A DNA stretch of 64,000 bases from Streptomyces albus subsp. albus (GTDB taxonomy: Bacteria; Actinomycetota; Actinomycetes; Streptomycetales; Streptomycetaceae): contig NZ_JOID01000008.1 in NCBI RefSeq assembly GCF_000719865.1, positions 372,001-436,000 of the forward strand, given 5' to 3'. The notes beneath the pieces were generated by a model, which was not told the DNA's origin, did not search any database, and saw only the letters and a list, made by a program, of their open reading frames with translations. Shown piece by piece: positions 1 to 8,840 of the stretch (positions are counted from its first letter, which is position 1; every line of letters begins with the position of its first letter). The translations under genes and the position numbers were made by a program.

Positions 1-1
1 G

Positions 2-1831
2 GCCACCGGACCGCACTCCTACACCGCCTGGGAGCCGTTGGGCGGACTCCTGTCAGGTCAGGGGGACTGGCATGTGGCGGAGCTGAACACCAGCTACCGC
101 GTGCCGGCTGAGATCATGGACTTCGTGGCGCCGCTGGCCCGGGCCGTCGCGCCCGCCCTGCCCTACCCGAAGGCTGTGCGACGGGCCGGCGATGACGCCG
201 TCCGGCTCGTCCCGACGACACCCTGGGCGCTGCTGGACGAGGCGGCAGTCCGCACGGCAGGGCTCGTCGGCACGGATGACGGACAGTCCCTGCGGTCGAT
301 CGCCGTCATCGTGCCCGACGACTCCGACTGGCTGGAGGAGGTTCGCCGTCGCGTCGACCGCGTGGACGGCATGACCGAGGAGAAGGCGCGGACTGTGTCC
401 GTGCTCCCCGCCGCCGAGGCGAAGGGGATGGAGTTCGACCACGTGATCGTGCTGGAACCGGCGACCATCGCCGACCGCGGCCCCGCAGGACTGCGCCAGC
501 TGTACATCGCTCTGACCCGGAGCACCCACACACTGACCGTCCTCCACACCACACCGCTGCCGGACGAGCTCGGTGCGGACGACGACACCGAGGGCAACGA
601 CGCCTCCCCCATCCCCCCGCCCCCGGTGCCTGCCGCGTCACCTGCGGCGGCGCGGCCGGACGTCGGCGCATCGACCGCCGATGACCTGCCGGTCGGCACC
701 TCCGTCGCGGTGCGGGTGCTCGGCCCGGGGCCCGGGCCTCACTGGAAGGTCCAAGCTCTCACCCCGGCAACGGAGCGAACCCTGCTCCTCGTCCCCCGCC
801 ACGGCGAACCCACCCCGACCCCGGGCTCCCGACTGGAGGGATGGGTGACCCGGAACGAAGGGCAGCTGAGCCTGATCTCCACCGGCGACTTCGGTCGCAG
901 GGCCATCTCCGCCCGGATGGCGCCCCGCTACGAGGCCGCACTCGGCGTCCTGCACGACATCGCCCAGGGCGACGGCACAGCCCCGCTCGAAGCGGCGGCA
1001 CACCTCGCCGAACTGAAGGGCATGGCGAACCGCTGCCTGCGGCGCGACCGGGGTGACTGGCTGAGCGTGTGGCGCCTGCTGGGCTCCGTCGATCGCGACC
1101 GTCTGAGCGATCTCGCGGAACTCGCCCGGCGCACGCGGCAAGCGGTCACGTCCGGAGTCCCCGGCCTGCGAGCCACCCTGGTGAACGACCCGGCGTTCGG
1201 CCACTGGGCCGGCGCTCTCGCCCTGGCCCGGCACGAACTGCGACGCCGATCCGGCAGCGAAGCGGAAGCCGAGCGCGGCACGCCGCCGCGTGCGAGCACA
1301 GCTCCACAGACGGAACTCCGGAATACACATGAACAGAAGGACCGCATGCCCATGGAAACGGCCGCTCCGCACGACACTGGGACCTCCCCGTCATCCCGCG
1401 CACGGGCGGCGTGGAGTGAGGCACTCGCCCGAGAACTGGCCGCAGCGGCGCAAACCGACAGGGACTGCAACACCCACGAGGCCGTGCGCTTCGAGATGCG
1501 GGCAGCGCTCCTGCGAGTGGGGCTGCGCCCTTCGGACTCCCCCGTGACTGATGTGATGCTGGACGGCCGGAACGGTCTCTCCCGCTATGAGGTGCTCGGT
1601 GCCGGCCGTTCCGGCTACGCGGACCTGCGCGCCGGAGCGATCCGCCTCATGGAACTCGATCACACCGAACCCGGCCCCGCAGACCACCGGTACCTCGTTC
1701 TGTCCGAGCCCCCCAAGGAGGACTGGGCACCCGAGGCGGTACGTGAAGTCTTCGGCGTGCACGTCATATGGAGGACCGCGGACGGGTGGGACGGCCGGGA
1801 CACGCACACGGCCCTGCACATGACCGATTGA
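2..1831 (+). CDS. Superfamily I (UvrD/HelD-like) helicase, C-terminal part with long extension; 5'-truncated by window edge
   Basis: The frame is open at the left edge, so the N-terminal P-loop part lies outside the window and 609 residues remain. The first ~180 residues carry late superfamily I helicase motifs: NTSYRVP, then GMEFDHVIVLEP (motif V-like), then LYIALTRS (motif VI). The arrangement resembles HelD/UvrD-type ATPases that work on nucleic acid or RNA polymerase. About 400 residues follow that are not part of a usual UvrD core: a Pro/Ala-rich linker, a ~170-residue middle segment, a second linker, and a ~150-residue C-terminal domain. That last domain contains RYEVLGAGRSGYADLR and ends in VFGVHVIWR. 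I cannot name either extra domain. The stop at 1829-1831 is clear. Helicase assignment is firm; the exact subfamily is not. Confidence 0.8.
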   Translation, partial: ATGPHSYTAWEPLGGLLSGQGDWHVAELNTSYRVPAEIMDFVAPLARAVAPALPYPKAVRRAGDDAVRLVPTTPWALLDEAAVRTAGLVGTDDGQSLRSIAVIVPDDSDWLEEVRRRVDRVDGMTEEKARTVSVLPAAEAKGMEFDHVIVLEPATIADRGPAGLRQLYIALTRSTHTLTVLHTTPLPDELGADDDTEGNDASPIPPPPVPAASPAAARPDVGASTADDLPVGTSVAVRVLGPGPGPHWKVQALTPATERTLLLVPRHGEPTPTPGSRLEGWVTRNEGQLSLISTGDFGRRAISARMAPRYEAALGVLHDIAQGDGTAPLEAAAHLAELKGMANRCLRRDRGDWLSVWRLLGSVDRDRLSDLAELARRTRQAVTSGVPGLRATLVNDPAFGHWAGALALARHELRRRSGSEAEAERGTPPRASTAPQTELRNTHEQKDRMPMETAAPHDTGTSPSSRARAAWSEALARELAAAAQTDRDCNTHEAVRFEMRAALLRVGLRPSDSPVTDVMLDGRNGLSRYEVLGAGRSGYADLRAGAIRLMELDHTEPGPADHRYLVLSEPPKEDWAPEAVREVFGVHVIWRTADGWDGRDTHTALHMTD

Positions 1832-1892
1832 CACAGGGGCCCCGGTCGGAAAATCCCTCACGGAGAAAGGGGCAGCACTCACGACCTGCACC

Positions 1893-2297
1893 GACGTTCC
1901 GCCTGCCGGGGGCTCTCATGCGCAGTCACCTGGGGAAGGGACTGCCGCCAACGCCGTGCGGCACGGCCGCGTACCGGGGCGCGACTTCCGCCTCCGGCTC
2001 CGCCTGGACGAAGCGGCGGGCCTGGTCCGGATCGAGGTCGCCGACGCCTCCGGCGTCGCGAAGCTGCCGTCCGCAGCCCCGCACCGGCCGTGCCCGGAGG
2101 GCGAGTCCGGCCGCGGCCTGCTCCTGGTGGACGTCCTGGCCGTGCGCTGGGGCTGCGAGCCCCGTCACCCGGTGGGCAAGACGGTCTGGGCGGAGGTGTC
2201 GACGGACGCCGTGACCGGCGTCCACGCGGTGCCCGCGACGTGCCCCCCGCCCACCGCTGCCGCTCGTACGCGCTCTCCGGGACGGACTTCCGTGTAA
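1893..2297 (+). pseudogene. Remnant of a histidine-kinase-like ATP-binding (anti-sigma type) protein, N-terminus lost
   Basis: The frame encodes the C-terminal half of the small HATPase proteins common in Streptomyces. It has the N-box (AANAVRHGRVPGRDF), a G1-like stretch (IEVADASG) and the GRGLLLVDVLA G2-like box followed by WGCEP. Intact members have ~60-80 residues before the N-box, including a helix ending in ELAANAV. Here the residues upstream are unrelated (SPGEGT), and the only in-frame start is a GTG inside the N-box at 1956. That leaves a 113-codon product with a split ATP site. I read this as a 5'-deleted pseudogene. Very short functional versions cannot be excluded. Confidence 0.6.
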
Positions 2298-2592
2298 GCG
2301 GTGAGCGCCTTCCACAGCCCGTCCGCGCGGTCCGTCGTGTCACGGCCGCCGCGGTGGACGCGGCGCGGCCGGGCGGCCGGCCGGCGAGGTACTCGGCCCG
2401 CAGCCCGGCGCGCGGGGTCGGCCGGACGAGGAGGCACCGCACCATCCAGACCATCCAGCCGCTGCCCGGCCTCCTCCCCCGCCGCGATCACGGTGATCGC
2501 GCTCTACGCCGTCCCCGGCCCGATGGGGGTCCGGAGCCTGCGCACTTCTCCGGCCACCGCCCGACCGGCGACGTACGGGCGGGCGGTGGTTC
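2298..2592. other. Intergenic stretch without a supportable gene
   Basis: Reading frames are open on both strands, as expected for DNA this rich in G+C. None has a ribosome-binding site, a recognisable motif or a plausible amino-acid composition. The stretch separates the truncated ATPase from the end of the lipoprotein gene and may be further decayed sequence. Confidence 0.4.
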
Positions 2593-3249
2593 TCACCTGG
2601 CCCAGGTGACCGGGCTGTCCCTGTACGCGTCGCCCTCCGCGAACGCGGCGGCGGCGACGGGCGCGGTCTTCGTGGCGCTGAGCGAGCAACTCTCGTACGA
2701 CGCGCCCTTGGTGGTGAACTCGCGGGGCGCCGTCTCGCTGTCGCACTTGCCCGGGAGGCCGCCGATCAGGATGACGCCCGTGCCGCCCCCGCCTTCCAGC
2801 TGGCCCTTCAGCTTCAGCGACGCGTACGACAGGTCGGTACCGCCGACGTTCTCCACCTTCATCTTGATGAAGTACGGCGTCATTCCCTTCGCCTTGTCAC
2901 CGAAGGCGGCCATGTCGGACTCCGTGCCCTTCTCGATCGCGGTGACGGTCACCGCGATGGTGCCCTTCTTGTCGCTCGTGTACTCGAACGGCAGGACAGC
3001 TTTGTCGCCGACCTTGAGCTCCGTGCCCGGCGCGGTGACGTCCCCCTCGGCCGGTGCGGCACCGTCGTCGCCGCTGTCGGCAGCCGGGCTCTCGCTGCTC
3101 GGCTCGGTCGCGGCCGAGGGCGAGGCCGGGACCGACTCCGCCGGCGAGTCCTGCGCCGCCGGCTTCTCCGCGCCGCTCTCACAGGCGGTGAGGAGTAGCC
3201 CGGCGGTGACCAGAGCTGCCGCGAACCCGATACGTCCCTTGTGTGCCAC
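2593..3249 (-). CDS. Secreted lipoprotein with DUF4352-like domain
   Basis: The product has 218 residues. The GTG start at 3249 is preceded by GGAGAAGCA, a good ribosome-binding site, so upstream in-frame codons are not used. A short basic N-terminus, a hydrophobic stretch and the lipobox LLTAC (about residues 17-21) predict lipid attachment after signal peptidase II cleavage. A low-complexity Ala/Ser/Glu/Pro linker follows to about residue 70. The C-terminal ~140 residues resemble the DUF4352 immunoglobulin-like domain, with LKVGDKAVLPFEYTS, FIKMKVENVGGTDLS, and a Cys pair later in the domain. The protein probably sits on the outer face of the membrane; its ligand is unknown. It is transcribed in the same direction as the regulator gene upstream of it, but ~200 bases separate them. 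Confidence 0.75.
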   Translation of the reverse strand: MAHKGRIGFAAALVTAGLLLTACESGAEKPAAQDSPAESVPASPSAATEPSSESPAADSGDDGAAPAEGDVTAPGTELKVGDKAVLPFEYTSDKKGTIAVTVTAIEKGTESDMAAFGDKAKGMTPYFIKMKVENVGGTDLSYASLKLKGQLEGGGGTGVILIGGLPGKCDSETAPREFTTKGASYESCSLSATKTAPVAAAAFAEGDAYRDSPVTWAR

Positions 3250-3447
3250 TGCTTCTCCATGGGAGTAATCGTCCGAGATGATCGCTCGGACGTCTTTTTG
3301 CATGTTCCGGCAAGATGACCGGAACCGTTCGGCGAGGTCGCCCGACGGAGATCCGCCGCCGAGGCGCACGGTGGCACACCCCGGAATACGGCCGGTACAC
3401 GCCGGGAATACGTGCGGAGGCAGGTGCGCGCGGCACGGCTCGGCGGC

Positions 3448-6438
3448 TCAGCGGATCTTGGCCCGCACCGCGGACGCCTCCATGGCCAGGCCCTTCGCGG
3501 TGGTGACGTCCCCCGCCGCGGCCCGCAACCGGGCGAGCCCTTCCAGCGCACCCGCAAGCAGGTACGGGTAGCCGATGGTGCGGGCCACCTCCACCGCGCG
3601 TTCCCCCTGACCGATCACGGCAGGCAGCTCGTGACGGTCGTGCAGGCGCATGTCGAGCAGATCGACGAGAACACGGGCCTCGAACAGGGGATCATCGAGC
3701 GTACGCGCGATCTCGGCGCCTTCGAGAAGACGGCGGCGCGCATCGGCGTCCTCCCCGCGTGCCAGATGGAGACAGCCCCGGGCATGGGCCAGGTAGAACG
3801 CGCCGGACGGCCCGATGTCCGCGGCACACGCGGCCAGCTCGGTGAACGACTCCGCCGCCTCCGCGTGCCGGCCCAGTGCGAGCTGAGCATGGCCGAGCCA
3901 GTAGGTGTCCCGCGCGATCAGGGTCCGGATCCCCTCCTTCCGTGCCCCGGCGACGATGTCCGTGAGGACCTCCGCCGCGGCCGCCGGTCTCCCCGCCTGG
4001 AGGTGCGCGAGACCGACCTGCGAGTACGCGTGCAGTGCTGCCGCGACCTGTCCGCCGGCGAGGAGCCGTTCGTAGGCCTCTCCGCCCGCTGCGATGGCCT
4101 CGCTCAGACGTCCGGCGGGCACGAGGAAGAACGGTGCGTTGCTCAGCGCCTCCAGGTAGCCCCGTGAATCCCCGATCTGCCGGAACAGGCGCATGGCCTC
4201 GGTGTTGGCCTCCTCGGCCGGGCCGTACCGGCGCCTGGTGTAGCGGAGTCCGGCCATGGAGATCAGCAGTCTGGCCCGGCCCCGCACGTTGCCCGCGGAC
4301 TTGGCCACGCTCATCGCCGTCTCGTAGCACTCCTGCCAGTCGTCGAAGTACCGCTCCGTCTCGAACAGCACGTGCGCGCCCAGGGCCAGCTCCCAGCAGA
4401 GCTCGTCCTGCCCCAGCTCCGCGGCCTGCCGCACACCCGCCACCAACGGCGCGCGCTCCTGATCCAGCAGGGCCATCGGCGGTCTGTGAGGTGGCAGGCT
4501 CGCCTCCACCCGCTCAGGCCGCCACCGAGAGGCATCCCGTTGGAACATGCTCTGTCCCATGTGATCGCGGTCGGCGATGTCAGTGAGGGCCAGCAGGGCG
4601 CTGAGAGCGCGGATGACGGCCGCGTTCCGGGCCGTCTCCGACTCCTCCGCCTCCGCGCGTTCCCTCGCATACACGCGGATCAGGTCGTGGAAGCCGTAAC
4701 GCGCCTGACCGTCCGGTGTGCCGCTGACGTCGAGCAGATGGACATCGACCAACTCGTCGAGGAGTTCCCGGGCCTCGGGCAGTTCGCTGTCGAGGGTGGC
4801 GGCCGCTGCCCAGAGCGGGAAATCGGGTGCTTCCAGCAGCCCGAGGAGCCGGAACAGCCGCCTCGCCTCCGGTCGGAGTCCGTCGTAACTCAGCCCGATA
4901 CTGACCCGTACCTCAAGATCGCGGTAGCGGAGCGCGTCCAGGCGGTGCCGTTCGTCCGACAGTTGCGACACCAGGTCCGCGAGACGCCAATGCGGCCGTG
5001 ACACCAGGAGCGACCCCGCGATCCGCAGCGCCAGCGGCAGCCGCGCGCACAGCCGGGCCAGGCCGGACAGCTCCGCCCCGGTGGCCGAGGCCAATCGGCC
5101 GTCCGTGCTGTTGCGCAGCATGGCCGTGCTGTCGGCCTCGGACATCTCGCGGAGCTCCACCCGGTGCGCGCCACCGAGCCCGCCCAGCCGCACACGGCTG
5201 GTGGCGATCACACCGCATGTACCGCCGGCCGGCATCAGCGGAGCCAGCTGCCTCTCGTCGGACGCGTCGTCGAGCACCACCAGGATCCGGCGGTCCGTGA
5301 GCATGCTCCGGTAGAGATCCACGCGTGCCTCCGGATCGTCCGGCACCGCGTTGGCCGGCACACCCAGCGCACGCAGGAAACGGCCGAGCACGGTGACCGG
5401 GCTGACCGGCTGGGTGCGCGCACCGGCCAGCGCCGCGAACAGCTGCCCGTCGGGGTAGGCGCCCCTGAGGCGATGCGCGGCCTGCACCGCGAGCGCGGTC
5501 TTGCCGATCCCGCCGGGGCCCGAGACCGTCACCACGGCGGCCGGCTCGTCGGCCGCGCGATCCTCGCGGAGCACTGCCACGATCCCCGCCATCTCCGCCT
5601 GCTGGCCGCTGAAGTCGGCGAGTGCCGGAGGCAGCATCCGGGCGCGGTCGGCGGTCCGGGGCTCCGGCACCGCGATCGCGCTCACGGGATCCGGCGGGCA
5701 GTCCGGCGTGGGCTTCTCACTGAGGATGGTCCGGTGCAGGTCGCGCAGCTCTTGTCCCGGTTCCAGACCGGTCTCCTCGATCAGGATGGCACGGACCCGC
5801 AGGTAGACCTGCAGGGCCTCCGCCCGCCGGCCGCAGCGGTGGAGCGCGAGCATGAGCTGGGCCCACATGCGCTCACGGAACGGGTGTTCCATCGTCAGCG
5901 CGGTCAGTTCGCCGAGGAGCTCACTGTGCAGGCCGAGCCGAAGGCCGATGTCGATCCGGTCTTCGACGGCGCCGAGCCGCAGCTCTTCGAGGCGAGAGGC
6001 CTCCGAGGCCAGAGCCGGGACATCGGCGATCCCCGCGAACGCCGGTCCCCGCCAGAGGTCCAGGGCCTCGCCGAAGAGCCGGCGCGACCGAACGGGATCA
6101 CCGGCCGCCGCCGCCCGGGCCCTGCCCGCCATGTCCTCGAAGCGAGCCGAGTCCAGTTCGCCGGGTTCGACACGCAGGAGATAACCCCGGCCCTGTCTGA
6201 CGACCCGTCCCGGATCCCCCAGCTGCCGCCGGAGCCGGTGGGCATAGGTCTGCATGTTCTTGGTGGCGCTCCTCGGCGGTTCATCGCCCCAGAGCGCCTC
6301 TGTCAGCGAATCCTCGGAAACCGGCCGGCCGGGCCTGTGCAGCAGCACCGCCAGCAGCAAACGCACCTTTGGCGTGCCGAGTTCCAACGGTACGCCGGCC
6401 TGCCGCACGGTCAGCGGGCCCAATATTCCGAAGTCCAC
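3448..6438 (-). CDS. AfsR/SARP-type transcriptional regulator (BTAD, NB-ARC and TPR-like repeats)
   Basis: A large multidomain regulator of 996 residues. I place the start at the GTG at 6438 because the conserved SARP N-terminus (VDFGILGPLTV) begins there; the in-frame extension upstream looks non-conserved. Residues 1-~95 form the OmpR-like winged helix (LGTPKVRLLLAVLL, MQTYAHRLRRQLGD). Residues ~100-250 form the bacterial transcriptional activation domain. An NTPase module follows with Walker A GPGGIGKTAL and Walker B-like ILVVLDDAS. The C-terminal ~400 residues are Ala/Leu/Glu-rich helical repeats of TPR type. Such proteins activate secondary-metabolism or developmental promoters with ATP-dependent oligomerisation. 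No biosynthetic cluster adjoins it, so its target is unknown. Confidence 0.9.
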   Translation of the reverse strand: MDFGILGPLTVRQAGVPLELGTPKVRLLLAVLLHRPGRPVSEDSLTEALWGDEPPRSATKNMQTYAHRLRRQLGDPGRVVRQGRGYLLRVEPGELDSARFEDMAGRARAAAAGDPVRSRRLFGEALDLWRGPAFAGIADVPALASEASRLEELRLGAVEDRIDIGLRLGLHSELLGELTALTMEHPFRERMWAQLMLALHRCGRRAEALQVYLRVRAILIEETGLEPGQELRDLHRTILSEKPTPDCPPDPVSAIAVPEPRTADRARMLPPALADFSGQQAEMAGIVAVLREDRAADEPAAVVTVSGPGGIGKTALAVQAAHRLRGAYPDGQLFAALAGARTQPVSPVTVLGRFLRALGVPANAVPDDPEARVDLYRSMLTDRRILVVLDDASDERQLAPLMPAGGTCGVIATSRVRLGGLGGAHRVELREMSEADSTAMLRNSTDGRLASATGAELSGLARLCARLPLALRIAGSLLVSRPHWRLADLVSQLSDERHRLDALRYRDLEVRVSIGLSYDGLRPEARRLFRLLGLLEAPDFPLWAAAATLDSELPEARELLDELVDVHLLDVSGTPDGQARYGFHDLIRVYARERAEAEESETARNAAVIRALSALLALTDIADRDHMGQSMFQRDASRWRPERVEASLPPHRPPMALLDQERAPLVAGVRQAAELGQDELCWELALGAHVLFETERYFDDWQECYETAMSVAKSAGNVRGRARLLISMAGLRYTRRRYGPAEEANTEAMRLFRQIGDSRGYLEALSNAPFFLVPAGRLSEAIAAGGEAYERLLAGGQVAAALHAYSQVGLAHLQAGRPAAAAEVLTDIVAGARKEGIRTLIARDTYWLGHAQLALGRHAEAAESFTELAACAADIGPSGAFYLAHARGCLHLARGEDADARRRLLEGAEIARTLDDPLFEARVLVDLLDMRLHDRHELPAVIGQGERAVEVARTIGYPYLLAGALEGLARLRAAAGDVTTAKGLAMEASAVRAKIR

Positions 6439-6651
6439 AGCCGCCCCCGTCTGTCGGCAGCGACTATATCGGTGGCCGCCTGTCATGGGCCCGGCAGATC
6501 CCGCCGAGCGGCAGCCCCGGCTGTTCCGCGGAATCGGGCGATACTCGCGCCGGTGTCCGCCGGGTGCGGCGAACGTGCTCGCTCCGGCGTACCGCACAGA
6601 GCCGGGGTGCCCGGCCGTTCGAGAGGAGACCGTCCGGGGCCGATGCCTGCC

Positions 6652-7470
6652 CTACGAGGATTCCCCTCGACCGGTGTTCGCCGCAGTGCCGGGCCTGGCG
6701 CTAACGGGCAGGAGCCGGGGGCGTTTCGCGGTGCGGCCGTGGCCGGAGGACTGGCCGCGCAGACGGCGCAGGAGCCAGGGGCCGAGGTGTGCGGCCGCCC
6801 AGCGCAGTTCGGCTTCCGCGGCTTGCCGGGCCGTGGGAACCCTCTGCGGCGGGAGGGGGAGCGTCCAGGCGTCGTCGCTTCCGGGCAGGCGGATGGCTTG
6901 GGCCAGGGCCGCGGCGATCCGTTCGTGGCCGAGCGGGCTTGCGTGGAGCCGGTCCGCCGTCCACAGCCGTGGGTCGGTGGTGACGGCGTGCAGGCCGGTT
7001 TCCGCGACCACGACCCCATGGCGGGCGGCCGCGTCGCGGATGCGGGTGTTGAGGTCGAACACGCGGGACCTGACGGGTCGGGCCAGGGGCGCGATCTTGC
7101 CGATGTCGGGGAAGGTCAGGGTCACCACGTGGGTCCCGGCCCCGGTGAGCGCGGCGAACATCTCCTCCAGGTGCCCGGCCACCTCCGCGGCGTCGAACCG
7201 GGGCCGGAGCAGGTCGTTGACCCCCGCGACGACGGTGGCGAGGTCGGGGCGCAGGCCCAGGGCAGGCCCCAGTTGTCCGGCGCGGACCTGGTCGGCGGTA
7301 CGTCCTCGTACGGCCAGATTGGCGTACTGGAGCCCGGGGTTGACGGCCGCGAGGCGCTCCGCGAACCGGTCGGCGAAGCCGCGCAGGCCGGCGGTTTCGT
7401 CCCCGTCGCCCATTCCTTCGGTCTGGCTGTCGCCCAGGGCGACGTAGCGCGTGTACTCACCGCTCGGCAT
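6652..7470 (-). CDS. SGNH/GDSL-family hydrolase (esterase/lipase type)
   Basis: This 272-residue protein carries all SGNH blocks. GDSQTEG near residue 13 supplies the nucleophilic Ser (block I), and NLAVRGRTA holds the block II Gly. VVAGVNDLLRP supplies the block III Asn, and DRLHASPLGHE near residue 190 supplies Asp and His (block V). There is no signal peptide, so it is probably cytoplasmic; the substrate cannot be read from sequence. The ATG lies inside the last codons of the upstream padR-like gene (14-base overlap), so the two are translationally coupled. A PadR regulator that controls its partner hydrolase is a reasonable inference. The C-terminal ~60 residues are basic and Pro-rich and may be a disordered tail. 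Confidence 0.88.
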   Translation of the reverse strand: MPSGEYTRYVALGDSQTEGMGDGDETAGLRGFADRFAERLAAVNPGLQYANLAVRGRTADQVRAGQLGPALGLRPDLATVVAGVNDLLRPRFDAAEVAGHLEEMFAALTGAGTHVVTLTFPDIGKIAPLARPVRSRVFDLNTRIRDAAARHGVVVAETGLHAVTTDPRLWTADRLHASPLGHERIAAALAQAIRLPGSDDAWTLPLPPQRVPTARQAAEAELRWAAAHLGPWLLRRLRGQSSGHGRTAKRPRLLPVSARPGTAANTGRGESS

Positions 7471-8026
7471 GAGCTGTCCGCCTCTCCCGCAGGACGGTCG
7501 CGATCCGCAGGCACCAGTCCCGGTGTTCCCGCTCGAAGGCGAGGCCGCGCAGACAGGTCAGATACGGCCCGATCCGCTCGCCCTCGCGGAGGAACTCCTC
7601 CTCGTCCGCATCGCCGCGCAGTCGCCGCAGCAGCTTGCCGAGGACCTCGATCTTGCCCTCGGCCGCGGACGCCCGCTCCTCAAGCTGTTCGATCACCGCA
7701 GCCGTCCCGATGCGGTCGGCGGCCTGGACCTTGACGAGCAGATCGTCGCGGATGAACGAGGGCTTCGACGCGGCCGCGGCGAACTTCTCCAGCTCGGCGC
7801 GACCGGCGTCGGTGACGTGGAACAGGCGTTTGTTGGGCCGGGTTTCCTGGACCACCTGCCGGCCCGCGACCAGCCCTTCCTTCTCCAGCTTGGTCAGCTC
7901 GGCGTACAGCTGCTGGGGCAGGGCGTGCCAGAAGTTCGCGACGCCGACGTCGAACGCCTTCGCCAGTTGGTATCCGCTGTACTCGCCGTCCAGCAGCGCC
8001 GCCAGCACGGCATGTCGCAAGGCCAT
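7457..8026 (-). CDS. PadR-family transcriptional regulator
   Basis: The product has 189 residues. The start is set at the ATG at 8026, where the family N-terminus MALRHAVLAALLDG begins, preceded by a purine-rich GGAGAGGGGG. Residues 1-~85 are a winged helix-turn-helix: SGYQLAKAFD, then LYAELTKLEKEGLV, then the beta-wing ending in FHVTDAGRAELE. The C-terminal ~90 residues are the helical vinculin-like dimerisation domain of longer PadR proteins (IEQLEERASAAEGKIEVLGKLL). PadR proteins usually repress neighbouring genes and are released by a small ligand. The gene overlaps the SGNH hydrolase downstream by 14 bases. Confidence 0.9.
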   Translation of the reverse strand: MALRHAVLAALLDGEYSGYQLAKAFDVGVANFWHALPQQLYAELTKLEKEGLVAGRQVVQETRPNKRLFHVTDAGRAELEKFAAAASKPSFIRDDLLVKVQAADRIGTAAVIEQLEERASAAEGKIEVLGKLLRRLRGDADEEEFLREGERIGPYLTCLRGLAFEREHRDWCLRIATVLRERRTAHAER

Positions 8027-8178
8027 CGGAGCGGCCCCCTCTCCTCGCCTCGTTCGCCCCTGCATTCTTACTCAAGAAAATGAGTATTCAAATCCTTGGC
8101 TATCAGGAAGGTCGTGGAGACGCGAACGCTGCCGCGCCGCTGTGGGCACCAACCACCGCAACCGTGCGCCGCGCGGGA

Positions 8179-8838
8179 TCAGGGCTCGATCAGGCCCACG
8201 CGGATCGCGTAGCGGGTGAGTTCCAGGCGGTCCTTCAGGCCCAGTTTCTGCAGCAGGTTGGCGCGGTGCCGTTCGACGGTCTTGACGCTGATGAACAGGA
8301 GGTCGGCGATCTCCTGGGAGGTGTGGCCCTCGGCGACGAGCTTGAGGATCTCCTCCTCGCGTTCGGTGATGGCCCTGGCCGGCGGGGACTGCCCTTCGCG
8401 GACGCTTTCGAGGTAGTTGCGGATGAGGGCGTTGACGGCGCCGGGATAGAGGAAGGGTTCGCCGCGCATGGTGGCGCGGCAGGCCTCGACGAGGTCGCGG
8501 TCGGCGACGGACTTGAGGACGTAGCCGGAGGCGCCGACCGCGAGGGCCTCGAAGAAGTACTGCTCGTTGTCGTACATCGTCAGGATGAGAATGCGCAGTT
8601 CCGGCTGGATGCGGGACAGTTCGCGCGCGGCCTGCAGGCCGGTCATGCGGGGCATGGCGATGTCGAGGACGGCCAGGTCCGGGTGGTGGGTTCGGGCGGC
8701 CTCGATGGCCTCGGCGCCGTCGCCCGCCTCGGCCACCACGGTGAGGTCCGGCTCGCTGTCGAGGATGAGGCGGACTCCGCGGCGGACCAGTCGGTGGTCG
8801 TCGGCCAGCAGGATGCGGGTGGGTGGCGCCTCGGGCAT
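8179..8838 (-). CDS. LuxR/NarL-family response regulator
   Basis: The product has 219 residues and starts at the ATG at 8838, two bases after the kinase stop codon. The receiver domain occupies residues ~8-125. It has the acidic pair D13/D14, phosphoacceptor D59 (in LAVLDIAMP), the T/S switch residue in ILILTMYD, and Lys in GYVLKSVAD. The C-terminal helix-turn-helix (about residues 150-215) reads ITEREEEILKLVAEGHTSQEIADLLFISVKTVERHR, which is typical LuxR. It is the output partner of the adjacent sensor kinase. Target genes are unknown. The divergent DUF3040 and antiporter genes beyond the kinase are candidates by position only. Confidence 0.93.
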   Translation of the reverse strand: MPEAPPTRILLADDHRLVRRGVRLILDSEPDLTVVAEAGDGAEAIEAARTHHPDLAVLDIAMPRMTGLQAARELSRIQPELRILILTMYDNEQYFFEALAVGASGYVLKSVADRDLVEACRATMRGEPFLYPGAVNALIRNYLESVREGQSPPARAITEREEEILKLVAEGHTSQEIADLLFISVKTVERHRANLLQKLGLKDRLELTRYAIRVGLIEP

Positions 8839-8840
8839 GG

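Noticed and set aside
2301..2609. Candidate genes in the gap after the ATPase remnant
   Set aside because: Shadow-type composition on both strands, no start signal.
5164..7734. Long plus-strand open frame (856 codons) opposite the AfsR-type and SGNH genes
   Set aside because: It mirrors the minus-strand genes, has Arg/Pro/Gly-rich composition without motifs, and the real genes are on the other strand.
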